DNA of 12,852 nt, taken from Chlamydiia bacterium. Lineage in GTDB: Bacteria > Chlamydiota > Chlamydiia > Chlamydiales > SM23-39. The translations under genes and the position numbers were made by a program. Below, piece after piece: positions 7,029 to 12,852 of this stretch. The notes under the pieces were generated by a model. It ran no database searches. It was given only the letters and a program-made list of their open reading frames with translations, and was not told where the DNA came from. Each line of letters starts with the position of its first letter. The stretch's first letter is position 1. Location: the NCBI GenBank assembly GCA_016194825.1, contig JACQAR010000023.1:1-12852 (forward strand). The letters are read 5' to 3'.

Positions 7029-7487
7029 ATGCAGAAGCGCTCTTTTTTGCTCTTGGAAATCTTGATTGCTCTGAGCCTCATCGGGATTTGCATCGTGCCG
7101 CTCGTCTCTCGTCCTCTGGAACTGCTCCAGGCAGAGAATAAAATCCTGTGGGAAATGGAGGGAGAAAGGCTCGCCGATTGGACCTACTCCGAAATCCAAA
7201 TCCAACTCTTCAAAAATGCAATCCCATGGGAAAAATTGCCCACTAAAGAAAAGAAAAAAGTAGACTTTTCGCTCCCCGATATCATAGCCAATATCCCAGG
7301 CAAAGAGCGGCGGATCAAGCGCCACTTCACTCTAGAATATGACCTCGGAAGGGATGTAGAGGCGCAAAGCTACCGCCTATTCAAAGTCCAGATCCACTTT
7401 ACTCCCGAGCTAAATAAAAAAAAGGGATACGAATACCAAGTCATTGTACGCAAAATCGTTGAACAAATAAACCCAAAGGAGGCATAG
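7029..7487 (+). CDS. Pseudopilin-like protein with type IV prepilin N-terminus
   Basis: The 152-residue product begins MQKRSFLLLEILIALSLIG. This is a short basic leader followed by a hydrophobic helix, with glutamate at position +5 if cleavage falls before Phe6, as in type IV pilins and type II secretion pseudopilins. The residue before the cut is serine instead of the usual glycine, so processing is uncertain. The rest is soluble, highly charged and lacks the GspG-type calcium site, which suggests a minor pseudopilin. No other secretion gene is nearby; chlamydial type II secretion genes are scattered, so this fits as an orphan. The ribosome site is weak (GGG next to the ATG). The next gene begins 26 bp downstream. 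Confidence 0.7.
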   Translation: MQKRSFLLLEILIALSLIGICIVPLVSRPLELLQAENKILWEMEGERLADWTYSEIQIQLFKNAIPWEKLPTKEKKKVDFSLPDIIANIPGKERRIKRHFTLEYDLGRDVEAQSYRLFKVQIHFTPELNKKKGYEYQVIVRKIVEQINPKEA

Positions 7488-7513
7488 CAAGAATTAAGTC
7501 ACGGAGTACAATT

Positions 7514-9355
7514 ATGTCATTTCGCCCGCACATTGCTTCTCGAAGCGATGTCAAAGAGTTTACTTTCAGAGCCTTATTCATAGGTATTATTCTTGGATTG
7601 TTCTTCGCAGTGGCCAATGCCTACTTAGCGCTGAAGATTGGAACGACGATCTCTGCCTCGATACCAGCAGCGATTATTTCTATGGCTCTCATGAAAACCT
7701 TCTTTCGGAGTGGGACGATTTTAGAAAATAACATCGTGCAAACCGTAGCCACTGTGGGAGAGGCGCTAGCAGGAGGGATTGTATTCACGATTCCAGCCCT
7801 CATTTTACTTGGGGAAGATCCTACAATGGGGAGAGTCTTTCTCCTCTCCGTTCTGGGCGGCATCCTCGGCATCCTTTTCATGATCCCGATGCGAAGATAC
7901 ATCATCGTGGAAGAGCACAAGCAGTTCCCCTTCCCAGAAGGAACCGCTTGCGCTGAAATCTTGAAAGCGGGCGAAAAGACCCGACGCACTTCCATCATGG
8001 CCCTATGGGGGATTTTTTCAGGAATTGTCTACAAACTCTGCACCTCTGCCTTCTTTCTGTGGAAAGAGATCCCCATCTGGACATTCAATTTTTTCCGAGG
8101 CACCATTTTCGCAATCGATGCCACACCGGCTCTTTTAGGAGTGGGCTATATCATTGGCCCCCGCGTGGCCAGTCTCATGTTTGCCGGCGGCGCTCTGGCA
8201 TGGTGGGTTTTCATCCCCCTCATCAAGACGTTCGGTCTCGGCAACGTCATCGTCTATCCCGCTACTATTGCGATAGAAAATATGAACTCTGCAGAAATCT
8301 GGAGCACCTACATCCGCTATATCGGTGCCGGAACAATTGCAGTCGGCGGGATCGCAGGCCTCGTCCGGATCCTTCCCTTGCTAAATAAAACCTTCCGAGC
8401 CAGCTTCAAAGAACTACTGAACTTCCGACAAAAAGAGCCCATGCGGACCGATCGCGATATCTCTTTGACATGGCTGATTCTCGGCTCTCTCGCCGTCATC
8501 TTGACTCTCTGGCTATTCCCAGGCATGCCGATGAATTTCGTCACGATTATCCTCTTAGTCATCCTCAGCTTCATCTTTGTCGGAGTAACCTGTATGACAG
8601 TAGGGATCATTGGAACCACTTCGAACCCCGTCTCTGGCATGACCATCACGACGCTGCTTTTGACTTGCATCATTTTCGTGCTGTTGGGATGGACGGAAAG
8701 GATCTACCTCATTTCAGCCATCACAATGGGCGCTGTCGCTTGTACAGCGATTGCGATGGCAGGCACTACTGCACAAGATTTGAAAGCGGGCTTTTTACTA
8801 GGAGCCACCCCTAAATCGCAGCAGATTGCAGAAATCATCGGCGTCTTTGTTCCCTCTCTATGCTTAGGATACACCATCTATCTGCTCAATTCAGCCTATC
8901 ATATCGGCTCCGTCGCGATGCCAGCTCCTCAAGCGACGTTACTTTCGATGATTGCCAAAGGGGTGATCAGCGGCGATCTCCCGTATGGTCTTGTAGGACT
9001 GGGGGTGATCGCAGGGATTACAATGCTGATTCTGCGTGTCCCAGTACTTCCCTTTGCGATCGGCCTATATCTTCCCCTCTCTTTGAGTGTTGGCATTGTG
9101 CTCGGCGGCTTAGTCCGAGCTTTCGTGAATGCGCGTGCCTCTTCAGATGTTGCTCAAGAAAAAGGGATCCTTTTTTCATCAGGACTCGTGGGGGGTGATG
9201 CCTGTACGGGTGTGGTGATTGCGATGCTGACGATTTTAGGGATTCTCCCTACAGATAGTGAGGCTCAGCTGCCGCAGTGGGCTACTCTCGTCGCTTATTT
9301 CCTTTTAGCAGCATTTCTGGGTATCATGACACTCAAGCGCGAAAAGAGAGCATGA
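7514..9355 (+). CDS. OPT-family oligopeptide transporter
   Basis: This is a large inner-membrane carrier of the OPT superfamily, whose bacterial members take up short peptides or peptide-like metal chelates using the proton gradient. The 613 residues are almost wholly hydrophobic, with about 14 predicted spans, the first near 18-40. The bacterial-branch signature GTTISASIPAAIISMAL is at 43-59 and GEALAGGIVFTIPALILLG follows. The C-terminus ends in a basic cytoplasmic tail. ATG 7514 has GGAG at 7503-7506 with a seven-base gap. The stop overlaps the carbonic anhydrase start in ATGA. For an intracellular bacterium, peptide import from the host is the natural role; the exact substrate cannot be told from sequence. 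Confidence 0.92.
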   Translation: MSFRPHIASRSDVKEFTFRALFIGIILGLFFAVANAYLALKIGTTISASIPAAIISMALMKTFFRSGTILENNIVQTVATVGEALAGGIVFTIPALILLGEDPTMGRVFLLSVLGGILGILFMIPMRRYIIVEEHKQFPFPEGTACAEILKAGEKTRRTSIMALWGIFSGIVYKLCTSAFFLWKEIPIWTFNFFRGTIFAIDATPALLGVGYIIGPRVASLMFAGGALAWWVFIPLIKTFGLGNVIVYPATIAIENMNSAEIWSTYIRYIGAGTIAVGGIAGLVRILPLLNKTFRASFKELLNFRQKEPMRTDRDISLTWLILGSLAVILTLWLFPGMPMNFVTIILLVILSFIFVGVTCMTVGIIGTTSNPVSGMTITTLLLTCIIFVLLGWTERIYLISAITMGAVACTAIAMAGTTAQDLKAGFLLGATPKSQQIAEIIGVFVPSLCLGYTIYLLNSAYHIGSVAMPAPQATLLSMIAKGVISGDLPYGLVGLGVIAGITMLILRVPVLPFAIGLYLPLSLSVGIVLGGLVRAFVNARASSDVAQEKGILFSSGLVGGDACTGVVIAMLTILGILPTDSEAQLPQWATLVAYFLLAAFLGIMTLKREKRA

Positions 9356-9993
9356 AAAAACTGACCATCCTCTTCCAGAACAACAGGGAATGGGTTGAGA
9401 GTCGCATTGGAAAAGATCCTCGCTATTTTACCCGCATGGCAGAGGCGCAAGATCCCTACTATCTGTGGATCGGCTGTTCTGATAGCCGAGTTCCTGCCAA
9501 TGAAATCGTCGGCTTGGAGCCTGGCGAGCTCTTTGTCCATCGCAACGTGGCCAATCTCTTCCCCCATACCGACTTCAACTGCTTATCGGTGCTGGAATAT
9601 GCCGTCTCGATGCTCAAGATCCAGCATGTGATTGTCTGCGGCCACTATGGCTGTGGCGGTGTCAAAGCAGCGATGGAGGACCACGAATTGGGTCTCGTCG
9701 ACAATTGGCTCCGCAACATCCGCGACGTCTATACCCGGTTCAAAGAGGAGCTAGAAGCCATCGCTGATCCCAAGCAGCGCTACCACCGTTTGGTCGAGCT
9801 GAACGTCATCCAACAGGTCTTTAACGTTTGCCACACGACCATTGCCCAAAGCGCTTGGACCAAAGGCCAGCCCCTTTGGGTACATGGCTGGGTCTATGAC
9901 CTGGCCACCGGCCTGCTCAAAGACCTCGATTGCTGCATCTCCAGCCCCAATCAGCTCGAAGATATCTACCGCATCCGGTTTCATAAGCGGTAA
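9352..9993 (+). CDS. can: Beta-carbonic anhydrase
   Basis: This enzyme interconverts CO2 and bicarbonate, supplying bicarbonate for carboxylations and affecting proton balance. The 213-residue product aligns closely with E. coli Can. CSDSR gives C42 and D44, and CGHYGCGG gives H98 and C101, the same numbering as the E. coli zinc and catalytic dyad residues. GLEPGELFVHRNVANL and ELNVIQQVFN are also shared. The start is the ATG at 9352, which overlaps the transporter stop. A longer in-frame start would lie inside the transporter and adds residues not seen in the family. The gene is translationally coupled to the OPT transporter, an uncommon pairing as far as I know. Confidence 0.96.
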   Translation: MKKLTILFQNNREWVESRIGKDPRYFTRMAEAQDPYYLWIGCSDSRVPANEIVGLEPGELFVHRNVANLFPHTDFNCLSVLEYAVSMLKIQHVIVCGHYGCGGVKAAMEDHELGLVDNWLRNIRDVYTRFKEELEAIADPKQRYHRLVELNVIQQVFNVCHTTIAQSAWTKGQPLWVHGWVYDLATGLLKDLDCCISSPNQLEDIYRIRFHKR

Positions 9994-10049
9994 AGCGCTA
10001 TGGCGCAGTCGCAGCCAGCAGATTGTCACCTTTTTACCGCCCCGGTTAA

Positions 10050-10237
10050 TAGACTTCTTTCGAAGCTCGCTTTGCCTGGAAAAATCAAAGATTTTCCAGG
10101 AAAATTTTTAGAATCTACGGAGTAGATTCGGGTAGCGGAGGCGAAGCGACTTGACTAAAGTCGCTGAGATGACGATACAAAAATTTGGCAGAAAAGATTT
10201 GGTTTTAACGGGCAAATGGGGTTTCGAAAGAAGTCTA
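10050..10237. mobile_element. MITE-like element with 15-bp perfect inverted ends
   Basis: TAGACTTCTTTCGAA (10050-10064) and its exact reverse complement (10223-10237) bound a 188-bp unit. A second matched pair, TTTGCC at 10071-10076 and GGCAAA at 10211-10216, lies the same 21 bases in from each tip. The outermost TA at both ends would fit TA target duplication of the IS630/Tc1-mariner type. Inside are three hairpins: CCTGGAAAA/TTTTCCAGG (10075-10100), GAATCTAC/GTAGATTC (10111-10129) and AGCGACTT/AAGTCGCT (10145-10165). There is no transposase, so it would depend on one elsewhere. It lies in the 3' end of the cupin gene and supplies that gene's stop codon. Confidence 0.7.
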
Positions 10238-10614
10238 AAGGTAGGAGGGATATCGACTTGTCCCGCGAACATCAAGACGAATTCGGCATCTACCTTCCCT
10301 TGATTTTCACCATAATGCCAAATATTGACCGATTCAGCCCAGGCCTCGCCGCGCTTGAAAGTGGCTTTTTTGACCTGTTTGGGATTCTCAAAACTCCCAT
10401 GAGGATCTTCTGTGGAAAACATGGTGAGCTCTCCTGAGATCATATAGCCGGCGCCATTCAAAGGATGGACGTGGATGGTGGTTTTTCCCCCAGGCTTGAT
10501 CGTGAAGAGCAAAATTTTAAATTCAGTTTTTCCAGAGCTGAATCCAGGCAGCGGTGTGCCGCTCCAACTCTCACTGGTTTGAAGAATGTGCTTGATCTGG
10601 ACTCGATCTGGCAT
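10108..10614 (-). CDS. Cupin-domain protein with element-derived C-terminus
   Basis: This is a single small beta-barrel cupin. Motif 1 contains H48 and H50 (IHVHP) followed by GAGYMISGEL, and motif 2 contains H100 and N104 (WHYGENQ), so the three metal histidines are present. The usual motif-1 glutamate is replaced by an Asn-Gly pair. ATG 10614 has AGAGG seven bases upstream and is preferred to ATG 10662. Native sequence appears to end near PPT at residues 123-125. Residues from about 126 to 168 are read from the inserted element, and the TAA at 10108 is the element's own. The tail is basic and unlike a cupin. The enzyme activity is unknown; the core fold is complete, so function may survive. 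Confidence 0.8.
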   Translation of the reverse strand: MPDRVQIKHILQTSESWSGTPLPGFSSGKTEFKILLFTIKPGGKTTIHVHPLNGAGYMISGELTMFSTEDPHGSFENPKQVKKATFKRGEAWAESVNIWHYGENQGKVDAEFVLMFAGQVDIPPTFRLLSKPHLPVKTKSFLPNFCIVISATLVKSLRLRYPNLLRRF

Positions 10615-10670
10615 GTACGAACCTCTGCATCCCTCAATACATGGCTGCGCCAGAAAAAGCAAGCGCTGCC

Positions 10671-10730
10671 GAAGTTATAGCAACTTATATCGAGTTTTGG
10701 TTATAACTGGGCATAACTTGCTATAACTTG
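10671..10730. promoter_or_regulatory. 60-bp palindromic array of six 10-bp units before the ATPase gene
   Basis: Six contiguous 10-bp units fall on an exact grid. Three read in one direction (GAAGTTATAG, CAACTTATAT, CGAGTTTTGG) and three in the other (TTATAACTGG, GCATAACTTG, CTATAACTTG). Measured against CTATAACTTG, the units match at 9, 8, 7, 8, 8 and 10 of 10 positions. The two halves form an imperfect palindrome centred between 10700 and 10701, with 22 of 30 paired positions. A 10-bp period puts every unit on the same face of the helix. TATAAC in several units resembles a -10 box, so a bound protein would overlap the promoter. It ends eight bases before the ATPase start. It is most simply an operator. 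Confidence 0.6.
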
Positions 10731-10738
10731 AGACTAAA

Positions 10739-11926
10739 ATGGACCCTATTAAAAATCCTTTTTCTCCTGGAGCTGGAGCTCCCCCTCCCGAATTCGTGGG
10801 TCGCGACCCCGATCTGCAACAGGCGCGCATACTCTTGGGAAGAATCCAGAGCAAAAAAGCAGAAAAAAGCATGCTACTCACAGGACTTCGCGGAGTGGGG
10901 AAAACAGTATTGCTCAAAGAGATCCAACGCCTGGCAAAAGCCAGTGGGTATCGGACGATTTTTATTGAAGCACTCGAAAATAAATCGTTGGGGGCTTTAA
11001 TGATCCCGTATCTCAGAAGCCTTCTTTTTGAGCTGAACAGACTCGCGGCAATGAGCGAAAAAGTGAAGCGCGCTTTAGCAGTTCTTCGCAGCTTTATCGG
11101 GGCCATTCAGCTGACTGTCGCCGACATCACGATTGGCATTGACATAGAACCAGAGAGAGGCTCTGCAGATAGCGGAGATTTAGAAATTGACCTGCCTAAT
11201 CTTTTTGTGGCGATTGGAGAAGCTGCGGAAGAGCAGAAATGCGCTGTAGCCATTTTGATTGATGAAGTCCAATACTTTAATCAAAAAGAATTGGGGGCAC
11301 TGATTGTAGCGATGCATAAAGTGCAACAACAACAACTTCCCCTCGTATTGGTGGGAGCAGGACTACCCTTACTGCCCGGCCTTGCTGGAGCGGCTAAGTC
11401 ATATTCAGAGCGCCTTTTCCATTTCCCAGACATAGGCGCTCTATCTGCTGCCGATGCTGCACAAGCCTTGCAAGCTCCTGCAGAAGAAGCGGGCGTTCGG
11501 TTTGAACCAGCTGCCTTGGAAGAAATCTATCGACTGACACAAGGCTACCCCTATTTTCTGCAAGAATGGGGCTACCAAGCATGGAATTTAGCAGTATCTA
11601 GTCCCATTACGCTGCAAGTTGTGCAGCAAGCAACGCCTCTCGTCACTACACGTCTTGATAAAAACTTCTTCAAAGTACGCTTTGACCGACTAACTCCAAA
11701 GGAAAAGTTTTTTTTGCGTGCTATGGCGGAACTTGGGCCTGGGCCTCATCGGTTTGGCGATTTAGCAGATCTTCTCCAAATCAAACCCTCTGGCCTGACT
11801 CCTGTTCGTGCCGATCTGATTAAAAAAGGGATGATTTATAGCCCTGCATATGGGGAAATCGGCTTTACTGTACCTCTATTCAATGAGTTCATGGTCCGAG
11901 CGATCCCCTCTCTCAGAGGGGACTAA
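10739..11926 (+). CDS. AAA/STAND-like ATPase with C-terminal winged-helix-like region
   Basis: This is a P-loop ATPase of the archaeal-type/ORC-like group. In 395 residues, a proline-rich leader ends in EFVGRD, Walker A GLRGVGKT is at 49-56, and Walker B ILIDEVQ carries D175 and E176. A sensor-like strand LPLVLVGAGLPLLP follows. The lid motif GYPYFLQEWGYQAW is typical of the family. The last 80 residues (from about RFDRLTPKEKFFLRAM) look like a winged helix ending in VPLFNEFMVRA. I recall near-identical stand-alone ATPases in many unrelated bacteria, which suggests horizontal spread, with no role I can state. The start ATG 10739 has a weak GAG six bases upstream. The gene is alone on its strand and preceded by the phased array, which it may bind. 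Confidence 0.85.
   Translation: MDPIKNPFSPGAGAPPPEFVGRDPDLQQARILLGRIQSKKAEKSMLLTGLRGVGKTVLLKEIQRLAKASGYRTIFIEALENKSLGALMIPYLRSLLFELNRLAAMSEKVKRALAVLRSFIGAIQLTVADITIGIDIEPERGSADSGDLEIDLPNLFVAIGEAAEEQKCAVAILIDEVQYFNQKELGALIVAMHKVQQQQLPLVLVGAGLPLLPGLAGAAKSYSERLFHFPDIGALSAADAAQALQAPAEEAGVRFEPAALEEIYRLTQGYPYFLQEWGYQAWNLAVSSPITLQVVQQATPLVTTRLDKNFFKVRFDRLTPKEKFFLRAMAELGPGPHRFGDLADLLQIKPSGLTPVRADLIKKGMIYSPAYGEIGFTVPLFNEFMVRAIPSLRGD
11904..11922. terminator. 8-bp stem-loop at the convergent gene ends
   Basis: TCCCCTCT (11904-11911) pairs perfectly with AGAGGGGA (11915-11922) around a CTC loop. It lies within the last codons of the ATPase gene and directly beside both stop codons. There is no T-run on either side, so it would be a weak or factor-assisted terminator. 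Its symmetrical position suits transcription arriving from both directions. Confidence 0.35.
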
Positions 11927-12705
11927 GGATTCGGGTAGTAATTGATCCCGTATACCTGCTCGGTCCCTGCAATCAGATAGTACGCATGGGTGAGTACGTT
12001 TGTAGAGTTATAGGTGATGTATAGCAATGTGCTATTCGAGCTGAAACTCGAGATGCCACTCGTGCTGCAGAGGGAATTGGGCGTCAGAGCAACGCACTGC
12101 ACATAGGGGACGACGCCATTGATCAAAGGCGGGCTATACGTGCCGCTCAAACTGGTCTGCAGCGTGAAAAAGGACTGCGACTTATACCTAAAATAGCTCG
12201 CATTGTTCTTGATGATGGAAAAGACATTGATGATGTCGACCGCCCTTTGCACCATATTCACCTGATAAAGAGGCAAAATGCCACTCGTAACGACGGTAGC
12301 ATAAGCGCTGCTACTTCCTAATGTATTGTAGGCGGAATAAATCACCTCGACAATTTGCTCAATCGGGACAATGTAAAAGGTCAGGTTATTGTTGTTCCCC
12401 TTCGTCGGCTGCGAGCCAATGATCAAAATGGTGGTATTGGTGGTTGAGAAGACATTGCTGCTCACCACATACCGGATCAACAGCGGCTGACCACTGGGAC
12501 CTGTCAGCCTGGTTTGGATGGCGATCTCTGAATTGCTATAGGTGCCGGTATTGAAAGGGGCTGCAGACAACGTCGTGATCATGTTGACAATGTCTTTGCC
12601 TCGGTTCGATGGGTCAATGTAGTAAAGCGATGTGCCGCTCGGGATATTGAGCGATTGGCCATAAAGGCCAAACGCTATCAGAAACAAGACCACCCAAATG
12701 CGCAT
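11923..12705 (-). CDS. Exported protein of unknown function
   Basis: I do not recognise a family. ATG 12705 has GGAGG five bases upstream and begins a 260-residue protein with a classical signal peptide (MRIWVVLFLIAFGLYG, residues 1-16). The mature part is rich in Ser, Thr, Asn and Tyr and reads like beta-strands. Near the C-terminus two cysteines in CVALTPNSLC could form a disulfide. No further membrane helix is evident, so it should be periplasmic, outer-membrane associated or secreted. The start at 12729 would add eight residues before the signal peptide and is less likely. Its TAG overlaps the ATPase stop. Such lineage-specific exported proteins are common in environmental chlamydiae. Confidence 0.8.
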   Translation of the reverse strand: MRIWVVLFLIAFGLYGQSLNIPSGTSLYYIDPSNRGKDIVNMITTLSAAPFNTGTYSNSEIAIQTRLTGPSGQPLLIRYVVSSNVFSTTNTTILIIGSQPTKGNNNNLTFYIVPIEQIVEVIYSAYNTLGSSSAYATVVTSGILPLYQVNMVQRAVDIINVFSIIKNNASYFRYKSQSFFTLQTSLSGTYSPPLINGVVPYVQCVALTPNSLCSTSGISSFSSNSTLLYITYNSTNVLTHAYYLIAGTEQVYGINYYPNP

Positions 12706-12768
12706 GGAGCCCTCCAAAAAGAGACACATGATATCAAAGATTTGAATTGTCTGTCTCCTCTTTTTCTC

Positions 12769-12852
12769 AGAGGCAGTTGCAAAACTGCTTTGCCCGGAAA
12801 AATCGATGATTTTGAGGCCAGTGCCGAGTGGGCAGCGCAGCTGCCACGGTTC
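12769..12852. mobile_element. Edge of a second inverted-repeat element (cut by the window)
   Basis: The 27 bases at 12787-12813 match 24 of 27 positions of 10069-10095 inside the MITE-like element, in the same orientation. Three hairpins follow each other here: GCAGTT/AACTGC (12773-12788), AAAATC/GATTTT (12799-12813) and GGCAGC/GCTGCC (12831-12845). The outer tip, AGAGGCAGTTGCAAAACTGC, differs from the other element, so this is a relative and not a copy. The far end lies outside the window, so whether it is a MITE or an IS end cannot be settled. It starts about 64 bp upstream of the exported-protein gene, whose promoter should be near. Confidence 0.45.

Noticed and set aside
7475..7482. Very strong ribosome site AAAGGAGG at the end of the pseudopilin-like gene
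   Set aside because: No ATG, GTG or TTG lies at a usable distance; GGAG at 7503 serves the transporter. It encodes the normal C-terminal residues.
9987..10040. GCGGTAAA/TTTACCGC inverted pair after the carbonic anhydrase gene as a terminator
   Set aside because: The pair is perfect over 8 bp but the loop is 38 bases, too long for a convincing intrinsic terminator.
10671..10730. The phased array as a CRISPR array
   Set aside because: The units are 10 bp, abut without spacers and change orientation midway; no cas gene is present.

Overview
The window looks like a stretch of chromosome from a non-Chlamydiaceae (environmental) member of the Chlamydiota. The reasons are a coupled lpdA-lipA pair, a glgC locus directly followed by a metallophosphoesterase (the order I remember as CT489-CT488 in Chlamydia trachomatis), a lone pseudopilin-like protein, and a damaged glgC. 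A defective GlgC pathway is, from memory, a trait of Waddliaceae and Criblamydiaceae. G+C is near one half by eye. The family assignment is inference; the genes themselves are mostly clear.

Layout. 1-774, minus strand: the 5' part of rnhB (cut by the window edge), preceded by a zinc-ribbon membrane protein. 830-3105, plus strand: lpdA and lipA, joined by an ATGA overlap and driven from a good sigma70-like promoter. 3106-3263: a short spacer with a doubtful 26-codon ORF. 3264-4262, minus strand: a CurA-type NADP-dependent oxidoreductase. 4263-4571: a divergent spacer almost filled by an element with 28-bp inverted ends. 4572-7003, plus strand: an unrecognised 142-residue protein, then glgC broken into two frames by an internal deletion, then a metallophosphoesterase coupled to the glgC 3' fragment. 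7029-9993, plus strand: a pseudopilin-like protein, an OPT-family peptide transporter and a beta-carbonic anhydrase, the last two joined by an ATGA overlap. 10050-10614: a cupin gene on the minus strand whose 3' end has been overwritten by a 188-bp MITE-like element. 10671-10730: a 60-bp array of six 10-bp units. 10739-11926, plus strand: an AAA/STAND-like ATPase with a C-terminal winged-helix-like region. 11923-12705, minus strand: an exported protein of unknown function, convergent with the ATPase and overlapping it by 4 bp. 12769-12852: the edge of a second element related to the MITE.

How the genes fit together. LpdA and LipA serve lipoate-dependent dehydrogenases: LipA makes the lipoyl group and LpdA reoxidises it. 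The glgC region shows glycogen synthesis from ADP-glucose being lost, while the following phosphoesterase remains intact. The transporter and carbonic anhydrase may form a small uptake unit. The most unusual feature is the ATPase with a helically phased, palindromic repeat array over its promoter. Three small inverted-repeat elements in intergenic or gene-end positions point to active or recent MITE traffic.
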